Notes: generated by a model not told the origin, from the sequence alone. A stretch of 64,000 bases of DNA from Propionibacteriaceae bacterium (GCA_031267645.1 JAIRYW010000013.1:1-64000), one strand, 5' to 3'. Counted from the first letter of the stretch, positions 50,862-60,174 are shown. Program-made: numbers and translations.

Positions 50862-51817
50862 CCGTCCCACACGTCCTGTACTGCAACGTCGTCCCGCCGG
50901 ACCTCTTCGAACTGGTGCGCCAAGCCGCGCCGGCTGGCTGGCAGGTCGACCTGTACCCAGCCCAAGCCTCAGACCGCCGACCCTTGTTGGCCCGGGCCGA
51001 TTACCTGATCGTGGCGGCCGAGCCGGTCGACGCCGCCCTGCTCGACATCGCCCCTAGGGTCAAGATGGTGCAGCACCAAGGCGTCGGCTACGACAAGGTC
51101 GACGTGGCTGAGCTGACTCGCCGCGCCATCCCCTTCGCCCTCACCCCGGAGGGCACCACCGAAGGGGTGGCCGAACACGTCTTCGCCCTGCTGCTGTGCC
51201 TGAACAAGCACATGTCCGAGGCCGAGGCCTCCCTGCGTCAAGGCCAGTGGTTGCAGTGGGAGCTGCGCACCCGTTCCTACGAGGTGGCGGAGAAGACCTT
51301 CGGCTTGATCGGCTACGGCCGTATCGGGCAGGCGGTGGCAAAACGGGCCATCGCCTTCGACGCCGACTGCCTCTACTTCGACCCTTGGCTGCCGGCCGAT
51401 TTCAGCCATCCCGACGCCACCCGGGTGGACAGTCTGACCGAATTGCTCCAACGCTCCGACGTGGTCAGCTTGCACGCCCCCGCCACACCCGAGACGCGGA
51501 AGATGATCGGCGCGGCCGAGATCGCCGCCATGCGCCCGGACGCCGTCCTCATCAACACCGCCCGGGGCTCCCTGATCGACGAGCCGGCTCTGATCGAGGC
51601 CCTGGAGCGGGGACAGATCCGAGGGGCCGGACTGGACGTCTTCGCCCAGGAGCCGCTGCCGCCGGACAATATTTGGCGCACGGTCCAGCGGGCCGTGGTG
51701 GTGCCGCACATCGCCGCCGGCACGCGCGACGCCTACAGCAAGAAGATGCGCGCCATCTTCGCCAACCTGGAACGCCACAGCCGCGGCCAGGCCGTCCACA
51801 ACACCATCACGGCCTGA
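50858..51817 (+). CDS. D-isomer-specific 2-hydroxyacid dehydrogenase
   Basis: A 319-residue NAD(P)-dependent oxidoreductase. The dinucleotide site is GLIGYGRIGQAVAKR followed by an acidic YFDPW, suggesting NAD. The catalytic Arg, Glu and His are in NTARGSLID, FAQEPLP and VVPHIAAGT. It interconverts a D-2-hydroxy acid and a 2-keto acid, fitting a pathway that handles hydroxy or sugar acids. The ATG overlaps the upstream isomerase stop. The gene is followed 24 nt later by the RraA-type aldolase. Confidence 0.93.
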   Translation: MTVPHVLYCNVVPPDLFELVRQAAPAGWQVDLYPAQASDRRPLLARADYLIVAAEPVDAALLDIAPRVKMVQHQGVGYDKVDVAELTRRAIPFALTPEGTTEGVAEHVFALLLCLNKHMSEAEASLRQGQWLQWELRTRSYEVAEKTFGLIGYGRIGQAVAKRAIAFDADCLYFDPWLPADFSHPDATRVDSLTELLQRSDVVSLHAPATPETRKMIGAAEIAAMRPDAVLINTARGSLIDEPALIEALERGQIRGAGLDVFAQEPLPPDNIWRTVQRAVVVPHIAAGTRDAYSKKMRAIFANLERHSRGQAVHNTITA

Positions 51818-51841
51818 GGCCTGAGCAGAGAGGTAATCATC

Positions 51842-52588
51842 ATGTCCGAGGAGATCCTGAGCCGTCTGGAGAGAGTCGACACCGCTGTGGTGTACGACGT
51901 CATGGCTCATATGGGGTTGCGCGACCAATGTCTGTCCAGCGACATCGCCCCGCTCGATCCGGAGTCGTCCTTCGTGGGCCGGGCCTTGACCGTCCAAGGC
52001 TCGACCGCCGCCCCCTGGGGCTCGCCCATCGGGCCGGCTCTGGACTACCAGCTGTTCCATCTGGTCCAGCCCGGATCGGTCATCGTGATCGACACCGGCG
52101 GCAACAACCGCTCTGGCCCGTGGGGGGCCAACACCGGCCGCACCGCCTTGGTGGCTGGAGCCCGCGGCGTCGTCATCGACGGCGGCACCCGCGACCGCCG
52201 CGATCTGATCGCGATGGGCCTGCCGGTCTTCGCCCGTTTCGTCACCCCGGTGCTGTCGCACGACTGCTATGAGGTCAAGAGCGTCGGGCAGACCATCTCG
52301 CTGTCGGGTCAAACGGTGGAACGGGTCGAGGTCCGCAACGGCGACTACATCCACGGCGACGCCGACGGCGTGGTGGTGGTGCCGCAGGAGATCGTCGAGA
52401 CGGTGATGGCGGCGGCCGAACACGCCCAAGCCGTCGAGCACGAGATCCAGCGCCGCTTGACCGCTGGCCAAACCCGCGAAGAGGTGGATCAGGCCTGCGA
52501 CCGCTGGACCCACCTCCGTAAGATCGGTTTGTTCGTCGAGGGCTGGCCGTCGCTGCGCGTCCCGGTGGTCGAAGAGCGGAACCGCTGA
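51842..52588 (+). CDS. RraA-family aldolase/decarboxylase
   Basis: A 248-residue protein of the RraA/HMG-CHA aldolase family. The metal and substrate loop is VIDGGTRDRRDL, preceded by GSVIVIDTGGNNRSGPWGAN. Catabolic members cleave 4-hydroxy-4-methyl-2-oxoglutarate or 4-carboxy-4-hydroxy-2-oxoadipate to pyruvate plus a keto acid, and can decarboxylate oxaloacetate. Pairing with a hydroxyacid dehydrogenase and an amidohydrolase supports a catabolic rather than RNase-inhibitor role. GAGAGG precedes the ATG. Confidence 0.88.
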   Translation: MSEEILSRLERVDTAVVYDVMAHMGLRDQCLSSDIAPLDPESSFVGRALTVQGSTAAPWGSPIGPALDYQLFHLVQPGSVIVIDTGGNNRSGPWGANTGRTALVAGARGVVIDGGTRDRRDLIAMGLPVFARFVTPVLSHDCYEVKSVGQTISLSGQTVERVEVRNGDYIHGDADGVVVVPQEIVETVMAAAEHAQAVEHEIQRRLTAGQTREEVDQACDRWTHLRKIGLFVEGWPSLRVPVVEERNR

Positions 52589-52654
52589 GGTGTACGCCGA
52601 TCTCGCGCTGGCCCCCGGTGGGCGCCGGTCGCCACCCCAGCCGGCCCAGTCCGC

Positions 52655-52660
52655 TATCCT
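52655..52660 (+). promoter_or_regulatory. TATCCT -10 box of the GntR gene
   Basis: TATCCT lies 52 nt before the GntR ATG at 52713, giving a leader of about 46 nt with an AAGGA ribosome-binding site. It suggests the regulator can be transcribed separately from the upstream aldolase operon. Confidence 0.4.
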
Positions 52661-52712
52661 GCACGCACGGCGCTGGTTGTGGGCCGCCTGGACAGAGAAG
52701 GACGCAGCGACC

Positions 52713-53444
52713 ATGGATGATGGTCCCGCTCAGGGACGTTCGGCGCCGGAAGGGCCGATCATCGAGTCGCTGGTGCGCGATCCCTCTTTGACCGACCGGG
52801 TCTCCCGCCGCTTGACCGATCTGATCCGAGAGGGCGAGTTGCGCCAGGGGGCCTTGTTGCCATCGGAGCGGGTCATGGCCAGCCAGTTCGGCGTCTCCCG
52901 CACCGTCATCCGAGAGTCGATCCGGGCCCTGTCGGCCCGGGGTCTGGTCGAGTCGGTGTCCGGTCGGGGCGTGGTGGTGACGGCGGACGACACCCGAGTG
53001 GTGAGCGAGGCCCTCGGCTTGATCATGACGGCGCGGGGCGAGATCGACCTGCGCAAGATCTACGAGGTCCGCTACGTGCTCGAGATCCCCATCGCCCGGA
53101 TGGCGGCGGAACGGGCCGACGCCGCCGACGTGGCCGATCTGACCGCCATCGTCGAAGGGCACAGCGACTCGCTCGACCTGGTCGAGACCGCTTCCGAATT
53201 CGACGTCGCCTTCCATCGCCGACTGGCGGTGGCGACCGGCAATGACCTCTTCGCCGTCCTGTTGGACTCTTTGTCCGACCTGATGTTGACGCTGCGCACC
53301 CAAAGCTTCACCAGCAGCGCGGCCGCTCGCCGCGCCGTCGAATTCCACCAGGACATCTTGCTTCATGTCGCCGCCGGCGACGGCCCCGGGGCCGAACGAG
53401 CCATGCGGCGTCATTTCGACGACTCCCTGGCCACCCTGGACTAA
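52713..53444 (+). CDS. GntR/FadR-subfamily (FCD) transcriptional regulator
   Basis: A 243-residue regulator. The winged helix is at about residues 25-95 (GALLPSERVMASQFGVSRTV, IRESIRALSARGLVESVSGR). The all-helical FCD effector domain follows, with the metal-ligand pattern Asp/His in SEFDVAFHRRLA and His in VEFHQDILLHV. FCD proteins commonly repress organic-acid operons and release on binding a carboxylate. The encoded position inside the cluster makes it the likely controller of both arms, acting on the GGYATGCC sites near 49150 and 49917. Confidence 0.92.
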   Translation: MDDGPAQGRSAPEGPIIESLVRDPSLTDRVSRRLTDLIREGELRQGALLPSERVMASQFGVSRTVIRESIRALSARGLVESVSGRGVVVTADDTRVVSEALGLIMTARGEIDLRKIYEVRYVLEIPIARMAAERADAADVADLTAIVEGHSDSLDLVETASEFDVAFHRRLAVATGNDLFAVLLDSLSDLMLTLRTQSFTSSAAARRAVEFHQDILLHVAAGDGPGAERAMRRHFDDSLATLD

Positions 53445-53768
53445 GCCCGGCGCCGAGCCTCGGGCCAGGGCTGGTCCCAACGCGGACCTGTCCTTGGTTG
53501 ACGCTCGGCCCGCGCGGACCCGACCGGCCGGCTTCGGCCGGCCCCAGCCCGACCTCAGCCAGCCCGGCCCAACCACGACCGGCTCTTGGTCCGGTCGGAC
53601 CCGGCTCATCTGACCCCGCCCGACCATCGGTCCGACCGAACCCGGCCAGCCGTTGCCCAGGACCCGACCCACCGCACCCGCTCCCGACCGACCTCGACCA
53701 GCCGACACCGCGCCTGCTCCCAGCGGCCGTCACCTCGCCCCGTCTCACACGATCAGAAAAGAAATGCC
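53445..53768. other. 324-bp gap with a UUCG hairpin
   Basis: The gap between the GntR and MmgE/PrpD genes is filled with degenerate CCCGACC/CGACCAG-type low-complexity sequence and has no credible gene. A perfect 7-bp hairpin with a UUCG tetraloop is at 53526-53543. AAAAGAAA at about 53757 may be the weak ribosome-binding site of the next gene. No clear promoter was identified. Confidence 0.45.
53526..53543. terminator. UUCG-capped hairpin after the GntR gene
   Basis: GGCCGGC-TTCG-GCCGGCC is a perfect 7-bp stem closed by C(UUCG)G, an extra-stable RNA tetraloop, 82 nt after the GntR stop. There is no T-tract. It may terminate the upstream operon or stabilise a 3' end. Confidence 0.45.
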
Positions 53769-55166
53769 ATGAATCCCCAGCCCTACCCCGCCACCTCAGT
53801 CATCGCCGCTTTCGCCGCCCAGGCCGAGGTCGGCCAAGCCGGCCCAGCCCTCAGGGAGCGAGCCTCGGCCGCCTTGGTCGACACGGTGGCGGGCGCCATC
53901 GCCGGCCGATCCGAACCAGGGGTAGCCGTCGGTCGAGCCGTCCTGGCCGATCAGACCAGCCCCGGGCCCGCCACCATCTGGGCCACCGGCGCCCAAGTCA
54001 ACCCGCCGGTGGCCGCCTTCTTGAACGGTCTGAGCGGTCACGTGCACGACTACGACGACATGACCGACCCTCTGATCGGTCACCCCAGCGCGGGACTGTG
54101 GCCGACGCTGGTGGCTTTGGGCCAAGCCCATCGGGTCTCCGGCGCCGCCTTGCTGGACGCTTACGCGGTGGGCTACCAGATCGACGTCGCCCTGGACCGA
54201 GCCCTGCCGGTGGGGCCGCATTTCCGTCAAGGCTGGCACTCCACTTCGACCGTCGGCGTGATCGCCGCCACCGCCGCCGGCGGCCGCTTGGCCGGCTTGG
54301 ACTCGACCCAGATCGCCCATGCCATCGGCCTGGCCGCCACCACCGCCGCCGGCAGCCGGGAGAACTTCGGCACCGACACCAAGAGCTTGCACGCCGCCTT
54401 GATGGCGTACCACGCCGTCTTGGCCGTCCGTCTGGCCGGGGCTGGCTTCACCGCCAACCCAGCCCAGCTGGAAGCCCCCGCCGGTTACTTCGCCGTCTTC
54501 GGACAACCGGGCGACCCGGCCAGCCTGGGGGCAGCCCTGCACGGCCCCTGGGCCCTGCTCAGCCCGGTCGATCGGCCTTTGGTCAAGCCTTATCCGTCCT
54601 GCGGTTCGACCCATCGGCCGATGGCGGCGGCCCTGCCTCTGGCGGCCCAACTGGCCGATCGGCCAGACCGGATCGAACAGGTCACGGTGACGGTCCCGCC
54701 GGGGGGCTTCATCCCCCTCATCCAACACCGCCCAGTCACCTCTTTACAAGGCAAGTTCAGCGCTGAGTACGCCGTGGCGGCGGCTTTGCTGGACGGCCAG
54801 GTCACCTTGGACACCTTCACCGACCGAGCCGTCAACCGACCGGCCGCCCAAGCCTTGCTGCGCAAGGTCGTGCTACGAGAGTCACCTTGTCCGCCCTTCG
54901 GCGGCCCCCAGCTCACGACCGGCTACGCCACCGTCGAGGTGGAGGCGGACGGCCAGGTCCTGCGCGGCCGGGCCGACGCCGCCCCGGAGCTGCCGCCCAC
55001 CCGGCCGGTCCTGACGGCCAAACTGGCCGGCTGCCTCGATTTCGTCGGCCTGGATTGGTCGGCCGAGGCCATCGCGGAGCAACTGTGGTCGCTGGCCGAC
55101 CAGCCTGCCCTCGGCCCTTGGAACAGCCTGTCCCCGGAGCGTCCCCTACCAGTCCCGACCGACTGA
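53769..55166 (+). CDS. MmgE/PrpD-family protein
   Basis: A 465-residue protein of the 2-methylcitrate dehydratase (PrpD)/MmgE family. Visible family sequence includes LVDTVAGAIAGRSEPG, FLNGLSGHVHDYDDM, GWHSTSTVGVIAATAAGGRL and KPYPSCGSTHRPM. Members dehydrate methylcitrate, or act as cis-aconitate decarboxylase, iminodisuccinate epimerase or unknown carboxylate lyases. No prpB or prpC is nearby, so methylcitrate cycle function is unlikely; a hydroxy-tricarboxylate or dicarboxylate intermediate of the cluster is a better guess. The start is set by homology. Confidence 0.88.
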   Translation: MNPQPYPATSVIAAFAAQAEVGQAGPALRERASAALVDTVAGAIAGRSEPGVAVGRAVLADQTSPGPATIWATGAQVNPPVAAFLNGLSGHVHDYDDMTDPLIGHPSAGLWPTLVALGQAHRVSGAALLDAYAVGYQIDVALDRALPVGPHFRQGWHSTSTVGVIAATAAGGRLAGLDSTQIAHAIGLAATTAAGSRENFGTDTKSLHAALMAYHAVLAVRLAGAGFTANPAQLEAPAGYFAVFGQPGDPASLGAALHGPWALLSPVDRPLVKPYPSCGSTHRPMAAALPLAAQLADRPDRIEQVTVTVPPGGFIPLIQHRPVTSLQGKFSAEYAVAAALLDGQVTLDTFTDRAVNRPAAQALLRKVVLRESPCPPFGGPQLTTGYATVEVEADGQVLRGRADAAPELPPTRPVLTAKLAGCLDFVGLDWSAEAIAEQLWSLADQPALGPWNSLSPERPLPVPTD

Positions 55167-55191
55167 GCAGTCTTTGGGAATCACCGACTCT

Positions 55192-55225
55192 CCACCCGCC
55201 ACCGCCCGAACACTGAGGCGGGTGG
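55192..55225. terminator. Hairpin after the MmgE/PrpD gene
   Basis: CCACCCGCC (55192-55200) and GGCGGGTGG (55217-55225) form a perfect 9-bp stem with a 16-nt loop, 26 nt after the MmgE/PrpD stop. It could end the plus-strand catabolic operon before the convergent membrane protein gene. No T-tract follows. Confidence 0.5.
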
Positions 55226-55418
55226 TCCTCCGCCCCGCCGTCAGACATGGATCTGAGCGCCCGTCCGCGCTGACGCCAGCGCGTCTCACCGACTGGCCAA
55301 GACCTGGCTGTGTGGCCGGAACGCCTCGACGCCGGGAGCGGAGCGGACTCAGCTGCCAGAGGGCCGCACGGCACCCGCCGAACCCCCGTCCGCGTCTGCC
55401 TCGGGGGCGGAGCGGGAC

Positions 55419-56114
55419 TCAGACCGAAGGCAGCGGCGGCAACTGCCGAACGGCGTCCTGAGGCCGACCGGACAACTCGACCGTGGGCCAGGTCGGGCCG
55501 GGAGCCAACCGCCCCGCCGCCACCAGGGCCGCCACCACCGCCTGGACCACCTCGGCCGGGTCCCGCCGACAGGCGTACCACCACAACCGCGGCTCAGCCG
55601 AGGACGGGGTCACCACCGGCTTGGGCTGAGGGATCGGGCCGACGAAGACGATGCCGGGACCGTTCGGGTGACCGTCATTGAAGGCCCAAAAGCGCCGATC
55701 CGCCATGGGCGCCAGTCGCTCCAGGCCTGTGACCGGCCGGAAGCCACCCGGATCCAGCACCGACCACAGCAAGACATTGTGATTACGGCTGGCGAACCAG
55801 GGGTGGCTCAGCAGCAGCCCACCTTGGCAAACCAACAGCTGGGTCTTATTCAAACCCCAGACCAACAGCATGATCAGAACGACCAGCGCGCCCGCGACCG
55901 CGACCACCACCGGCTGCGACCAACTGTCGCTGGCCCACAGACCCAGAGGCAGGCCGACCACCACGGCGGCCACCATCGTCAGGACCGTCCACCGGCCCAG
56001 TCGACCCCGATCGACATGACACAACCGACCCAACTCCGGATGCCCGGCCACCGCCGCCATCATGCCCCGGCTGGCCCGATCACCGCCCGGCGCCACCACC
56101 CCGCCACCGCTCAT
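55419..56114 (-). CDS. Unknown membrane protein, two helices
   Basis: A 231-residue protein of no family I recognise. Two adjacent transmembrane helices (about 42-61 and 67-87) are followed by a soluble C-terminal domain of about 140 residues (LLVCQGGLLLSHPWFASRNH and onward), resembling the layout of small PH-like or DUF membrane proteins. GAAGGGAAG precedes the ATG. It is transcribed divergently from the WXG100-headed gene with 145 bp between them, so it may belong to the same functional unit, but nothing in the sequence proves this. Confidence 0.6.
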   Translation of the reverse strand: MSGGGVVAPGGDRASRGMMAAVAGHPELGRLCHVDRGRLGRWTVLTMVAAVVVGLPLGLWASDSWSQPVVVAVAGALVVLIMLLVWGLNKTQLLVCQGGLLLSHPWFASRNHNVLLWSVLDPGGFRPVTGLERLAPMADRRFWAFNDGHPNGPGIVFVGPIPQPKPVVTPSSAEPRLWWYACRRDPAEVVQAVVAALVAAGRLAPGPTWPTVELSGRPQDAVRQLPPLPSV

Positions 56115-56259
56115 GGCTTCTTCCCTTCACCCCGCGCCAACCCATCCCGGGGCTCGATCAACGCTTCACCAGGGGAGTCCTCCCCCTTGTCGCATCACTC
56201 TAGCCGGCCTAGTGTCAGCGCCAGAACGGCCGACAACGGCCAACGACGGAGGGGGTGAC

Positions 56260-57474
56260 ATGGCAAGCATCGTCGGCATGAACCCGGCCGTGGTCCAATC
56301 CGTCGCCCGCGAACTGAGCGGACAGGCTCAGGAGCTGGCCGCCACCAGCCGCCGTATCGACTCTCTGGTCGGCGACGCCGTCCGCGTCTGGTCCGGCGTC
56401 GACGCCCAGCGCTTCCGCTCCCAATGGACCTCCAGCGGACGGGCCCAGACCAACCGCGCCTCCACCATGCTGTCCGACATGTCCCGCCTGCTCCAGCAAG
56501 AGGCCCAAGAACAGTTGGACACCTCCAACCGGTTGGGAACCGCCGGCGCCGCAGGCGGCCCAGGCGGCGGATCAGGAGCCGGACCGGGCGGTTCGAACGA
56601 CCCCGACACGTTCGTCGACTGGTTCAAAGAGCATCTCGATGACTTGGCCGACTGGGGCCGGATGGGCGTCAAGGGCTGGAAAACCTTCGTCACCGGTCCT
56701 CTCCAGATCAAGGCCTTCATCAAAGCTTTCCCCTTCTTGAATGCCGCCGGTTCGTTCGGGCTGAGCCCCGCCGGCCGGCAGGCCATCGACAAGTTGGCTA
56801 AATCGTTCCGACCGCTGCAGAAACTCCTGCCCGGCGTCGCCCCCGCCCTAGGAGTGTTGGGCGGCGGCCTGTCCGTCGTTTTCGGAATCAACGAGATCGT
56901 CAGCGGCAACGACCACAGCGGCTGGCGCGATGTCGGCGACCGCGTCTCGGGCGGGCTTCAAGTGGTCTCCGGGGTCGGCGTGGCGGCTTTGGCGATCGGC
57001 GGCGCCGCTCTACTGGCCACACCGGCCGGCCCGGTGATCGCAGCGGTGGCGGTGGTGGCCGGCGTGGCCGCAGCGGCCTGGGAGTTGGGCAATCTGGTCT
57101 ACGACCATTGGGACGACATCACTGGTTTCTTCAGCGACGTCGGCGCCTGGATCGGCGACCGAGCGGTCGACGCTTGGAACGCCGCCGGGGATGCCGCCGT
57201 ATGGGTCGGAAACCGGGCGGCTGACGCGGCCCAATGGGTCGGTGATCGCGCCGTCGACGCCTGGCACGCCGCTGGTGACGCCGCCGTATGGGTGGGAGAG
57301 CGAGCCGGCGACGCCGCCCAATGGGCCGGTGACCGCATCGGCGACGCCGCCGAGTGGGTGGGTGACCGGGCGGCCGACGTCGGCCGTGGCATCGCTCAGA
57401 CCACCGGGGCGGTGGCCAATGGCATCGGGCAGGGCGCGGCGGCCGTGGGGAACTGGTTCGGGAGTTTGTTCTAA
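56260..57474 (+). CDS. WXG100-headed protein with hydrophobic and amphipathic-repeat tail, type VII secretion substrate-like
   Basis: A 404-residue protein. Residues 1-95 form a helical hairpin of WXG100 type with the motif W44-S45-G46 in VRVWSGVDAQRF. A Gly-rich linker follows (about 97-115). The middle contains helical segments, and two glycine-zipper-like hydrophobic stretches (about 190-212 and 228-262). From about 290 the protein is built of repeats of the type GDRAVDAW(N/H)AAGDAAVW and VGxRAADAAQW, amphipathic helices with regularly placed Trp. WXG100 heads mark substrates of ESX/type VII secretion; the hydrophobic plus amphipathic tail recalls membrane-inserting toxins. No ESX machinery is in the window. 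The ATG has a strong GGAGGGGGTGAC ribosome-binding site. Toxin or structural role is inference. Confidence 0.78.
   Translation: MASIVGMNPAVVQSVARELSGQAQELAATSRRIDSLVGDAVRVWSGVDAQRFRSQWTSSGRAQTNRASTMLSDMSRLLQQEAQEQLDTSNRLGTAGAAGGPGGGSGAGPGGSNDPDTFVDWFKEHLDDLADWGRMGVKGWKTFVTGPLQIKAFIKAFPFLNAAGSFGLSPAGRQAIDKLAKSFRPLQKLLPGVAPALGVLGGGLSVVFGINEIVSGNDHSGWRDVGDRVSGGLQVVSGVGVAALAIGGAALLATPAGPVIAAVAVVAGVAAAAWELGNLVYDHWDDITGFFSDVGAWIGDRAVDAWNAAGDAAVWVGNRAADAAQWVGDRAVDAWHAAGDAAVWVGERAGDAAQWAGDRIGDAAEWVGDRAADVGRGIAQTTGAVANGIGQGAAAVGNWFGSLF
57150..57400 (+). repeat. Amphipathic repeat block in the WXG100-headed gene
   Basis: Imperfect 30-36 bp units with GGTGACCGGGC/GCCGACGC-type cores encode five to six copies of a GDxAxxWVGDRAxDA motif. 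Two longer halves (around 57163 and 57253) are near duplicates, pointing to internal duplication of about 90 bp. Confidence 0.7.
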
Positions 57475-57563
57475 GAAGTTGTTGGAGGACTCGGCGGCCA
57501 GGCGAATGCTCCAACAGCCTTTAAAGTTGGTCGAGTGAGTTCCACCAAGGAAGGGAGACGACC

Positions 57564-58361
57564 ATGACCGAGGCGCCGCCGAACTGGTCCGAACCGGACC
57601 TAGCCGCCGCCCGCCAAGTCTTGGCTTTGATCGAGGCCGACCGCGCCATCTCGGCCGGGGCTTTGACCGACGAGCAGATCATGGTGTTGGACGGTCCTGA
57701 CCTGCCCCAGGTGGTGGAGATGCCGTGGCTGGCCGAGCACGGTGGCGAGCACCCCTCCCAACTGGGTGAAGTGGCTCTGCGCGGGCTAGTGGCCCGGGGC
57801 GACGCCACCGTCCGGGTGTCGGAGGGGGAGATCACAGGAGTCTCGGCCGTGCCCGCCATCACCGGCCTGATGGTGCTACGGCGCCGCTCCCGGGCCGTTT
57901 TGAGAGTCGGCCGGGCCACCGCCGAAGACGCCCTGTCGGCCTACTTCTATCTTCAGCCCGAGGGCCAACTCCTTGAAGAGGTGGTCGACGTCAACGGTTT
58001 CCACCAGTTCACCGTCCTGGGCCAAAATCTGATCGGCCCCCGTCTGGCCGATTTCATCGACCCCACCGGGCAAGCTGGAACCGGCCAGCTGGAGCGTTTG
58101 GGCTCGCTGCGGGACTTCTTGACTTTGTCCGCCAGCCTGCCCGAGATGAACCAGGCGGTGGCCGTCAGCACTATCTCCGTCGCCACCAGCCAAGACGACC
58201 CCGGCCTGTCCTCGACCGTCTACGCCGGCCCCCACGGCGTCTACTGGCTGCGCCAACAAGAAGACGACCCCGAGCCGCCCCAGTCCGAAGCCGCCGTCTT
58301 CAAATTCAGCCCCATCGACCGCGACCGACTGGCCCGTCTGCCCTTGGACCTGCTGTTGTGA
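57564..58361 (+). CDS. Unknown soluble partner of the WXG100-headed protein
   Basis: A 265-residue protein with no signal peptide or membrane helix and no family I can name with confidence. The N-terminal part is helical and acidic (LAAARQVLALIEADRAISAG); the middle is a mixed alpha/beta segment (AITGLMVLRRRSRAVLRVGR). The size, the start of the fold (short helix, then ALTDEQIMVLDGPDLP) and position 89 nt after the WXG100-headed gene resemble EspG-type type VII secretion chaperones, but the similarity is weak. An immunity or chaperone role is possible. GAAGGGAG precedes the ATG. Confidence 0.6.
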   Translation: MTEAPPNWSEPDLAAARQVLALIEADRAISAGALTDEQIMVLDGPDLPQVVEMPWLAEHGGEHPSQLGEVALRGLVARGDATVRVSEGEITGVSAVPAITGLMVLRRRSRAVLRVGRATAEDALSAYFYLQPEGQLLEEVVDVNGFHQFTVLGQNLIGPRLADFIDPTGQAGTGQLERLGSLRDFLTLSASLPEMNQAVAVSTISVATSQDDPGLSSTVYAGPHGVYWLRQQEDDPEPPQSEAAVFKFSPIDRDRLARLPLDLLL

Positions 58362-58379
58362 GGTCCCCGGCCCCCGGTC

Positions 58380-60041
58380 TCAGCTCTTGGGCTTGCGCGT
58401 GATGGTGGTGGCGACTGGTTTGATCGTCTCGAAGAAGTCGTCGCCCTTGTCGTCCACCACGATGAAGGCCGGGAAGTCCTCCACCTCGATGCGCCAGATC
58501 GCCTCCATGCCCAGTTCGGGGTACTCCAGCACCTCGACCGACTTGATGCAGTCCTGGGCCAGACGGGCGGCTGGGCCGCCGATCGAACCCAGATAGAAGC
58601 CGCCGTGCCTCTGGCAGGCCTCGGTCACGGCCTTGGAGCGGTTGCCCTTGGCCAGCATCACCATCGAGCCGCCGGCGGCCTGGAACTGGTCGACGTAAGA
58701 GTCCATCCGTCCGGCCGTGGTGGGGCCGAAGGAGCCGGACGGCATGCCCTCGGGCGTCTTGGCCGGCCCGGCGTAGTACACCGGGTGGTCGCGCAGGTAG
58801 TCCGGCATCGGTTGGCCGGCGTCCAGCCGCTCCTTGATCTTGGCGTGGGCGATGTCGCGACCGACCACCAAGGGGCCGCTGAGCGACAGCCTGGTCTTGA
58901 CCGGGTACTTGGTCAGTTCGTTCAAAATCTCCGGCATCGGTCGCGTCAAGTCAATCTTGACGACATCCGAGCTGACCTGGTCGTCTGTCACCTCGGGCAG
59001 GTAGCGGCCCGGATTGGTCTCCAACTGCTCGATGAAGACGCCCTCCGGGGTGACCTTGCCCAGGCATTGACGGTCGGCCGAACAGGACACCCCGATCGCC
59101 ACCGGCAGCGAGGCGCCGTGGCGGGGCAACCGGACGACCCGGACGTCGTGGCAGAAATACTTGCCGCCGAATTGGGCCCCCACGCCGAGACGCCGGGTCA
59201 GGTCCAAGACCTCGGCCTCCAGCTCCAGGTCGCGGAAGCCGTGGCCGGCCACCGAGCCGGTCACCGGCAAGGTGTCGAGGTATTTGGCGGAGGCGTACTT
59301 GGCGGTTTTGAGGGCGAACTCGGCCGAGGTGCCGCCGACCACGATGGCCAAGTGGTACGGCGGACAGGCGGCCGTGCCGAGACTGAGGATCTTCTCCTGC
59401 AGAAAAGTCATCATGGAGGCCGGATTGAGTAGCGCCTTGGTCTCTTGGTAAAGGTACGACTTGTTGGCCGATCCACCACCCTTGGCCATGAATAAGAATT
59501 TATACATGTTCTCGTGGCCGGGCTCGGTGTCGGCGTAGAGCTCGATCTGGGCCGGCAGGTTGGAGCCGGTGTTGACTTCCTCCCACATCGACAGCGGGGC
59601 GTTCTGGGAGTACCTCAGATTGAGCCGGGTGTAGGCGTTGTACACCCCCAGCGCCAAAGCTTTCTCGTCCGGACCGGTCGTGATGATCTGCTGGCCGCGT
59701 TTGCCCATGACGACGGCGGTGCCGGTGTCCTGGCACATCGGCAATATCTCAGCCGAAGAGATATTAGCGTTCTGCAGCAGGTCCAGGGCGACGAATTTGT
59801 CATTGTCTGAGGCCTCGGGGTCGTCCAGGATGGCGCGCAGCTGGGCTAGATGGGCCGGTCGCAGCCAGAAGGCGATGTCATGGAAGGCGGTCTCGGACAA
59901 AAGGGTGAGGGCTTCGGGGGAGACGGTCAGAAAACTGCGGCCGTCGGCTTCGACGACCCTCACCCCTTCGCTGGTGAGTTTGCGGTACGGAGTGGCGTCC
60001 TTGCCGATCGGAAGCATGTCGATATAGGCGAACTCTGGCAT
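58380..60041 (-). CDS. fumA: Class I iron-sulfur fumarate hydratase
   Basis: A 553-residue TCA-cycle enzyme converting fumarate to malate. It is the single-chain class I form with the N-terminal [4Fe-4S] domain and C-terminal beta domain. Landmarks are the cysteines in [36 protein letters not shown] and [13 protein letters not shown], and [19 protein letters not shown] near the end. Class I enzymes are oxygen-sensitive and usual in anaerobes and facultative bacteria. AAAGGAG precedes the ATG. Monocistronic, convergent with the type VII-like pair. Confidence 0.95.
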   Translation of the reverse strand: MPEFAYIDMLPIGKDATPYRKLTSEGVRVVEADGRSFLTVSPEALTLLSETAFHDIAFWLRPAHLAQLRAILDDPEASDNDKFVALDLLQNANISSAEILPMCQDTGTAVVMGKRGQQIITTGPDEKALALGVYNAYTRLNLRYSQNAPLSMWEEVNTGSNLPAQIELYADTEPGHENMYKFLFMAKGGGSANKSYLYQETKALLNPASMMTFLQEKILSLGTAACPPYHLAIVVGGTSAEFALKTAKYASAKYLDTLPVTGSVAGHGFRDLELEAEVLDLTRRLGVGAQFGGKYFCHDVRVVRLPRHGASLPVAIGVSCSADRQCLGKVTPEGVFIEQLETNPGRYLPEVTDDQVSSDVVKIDLTRPMPEILNELTKYPVKTRLSLSGPLVVGRDIAHAKIKERLDAGQPMPDYLRDHPVYYAGPAKTPEGMPSGSFGPTTAGRMDSYVDQFQAAGGSMVMLAKGNRSKAVTEACQRHGGFYLGSIGGPAARLAQDCIKSVEVLEYPELGMEAIWRIEVEDFPAFIVVDDKGDDFFETIKPVATTITRKPKS

Positions 60042-60174
60042 TTATGCTCCTTTCACGACCCATCATGTCATCGTCAGCGCGGTCGGCTCGACCCGGGCCG
60101 GGCCGAGCGCGCTGACGGGCCGGCCCGGCGTGGTGCCCGGGACAGCGCCGGCCTCCTGCGCCAGACTATGGACC

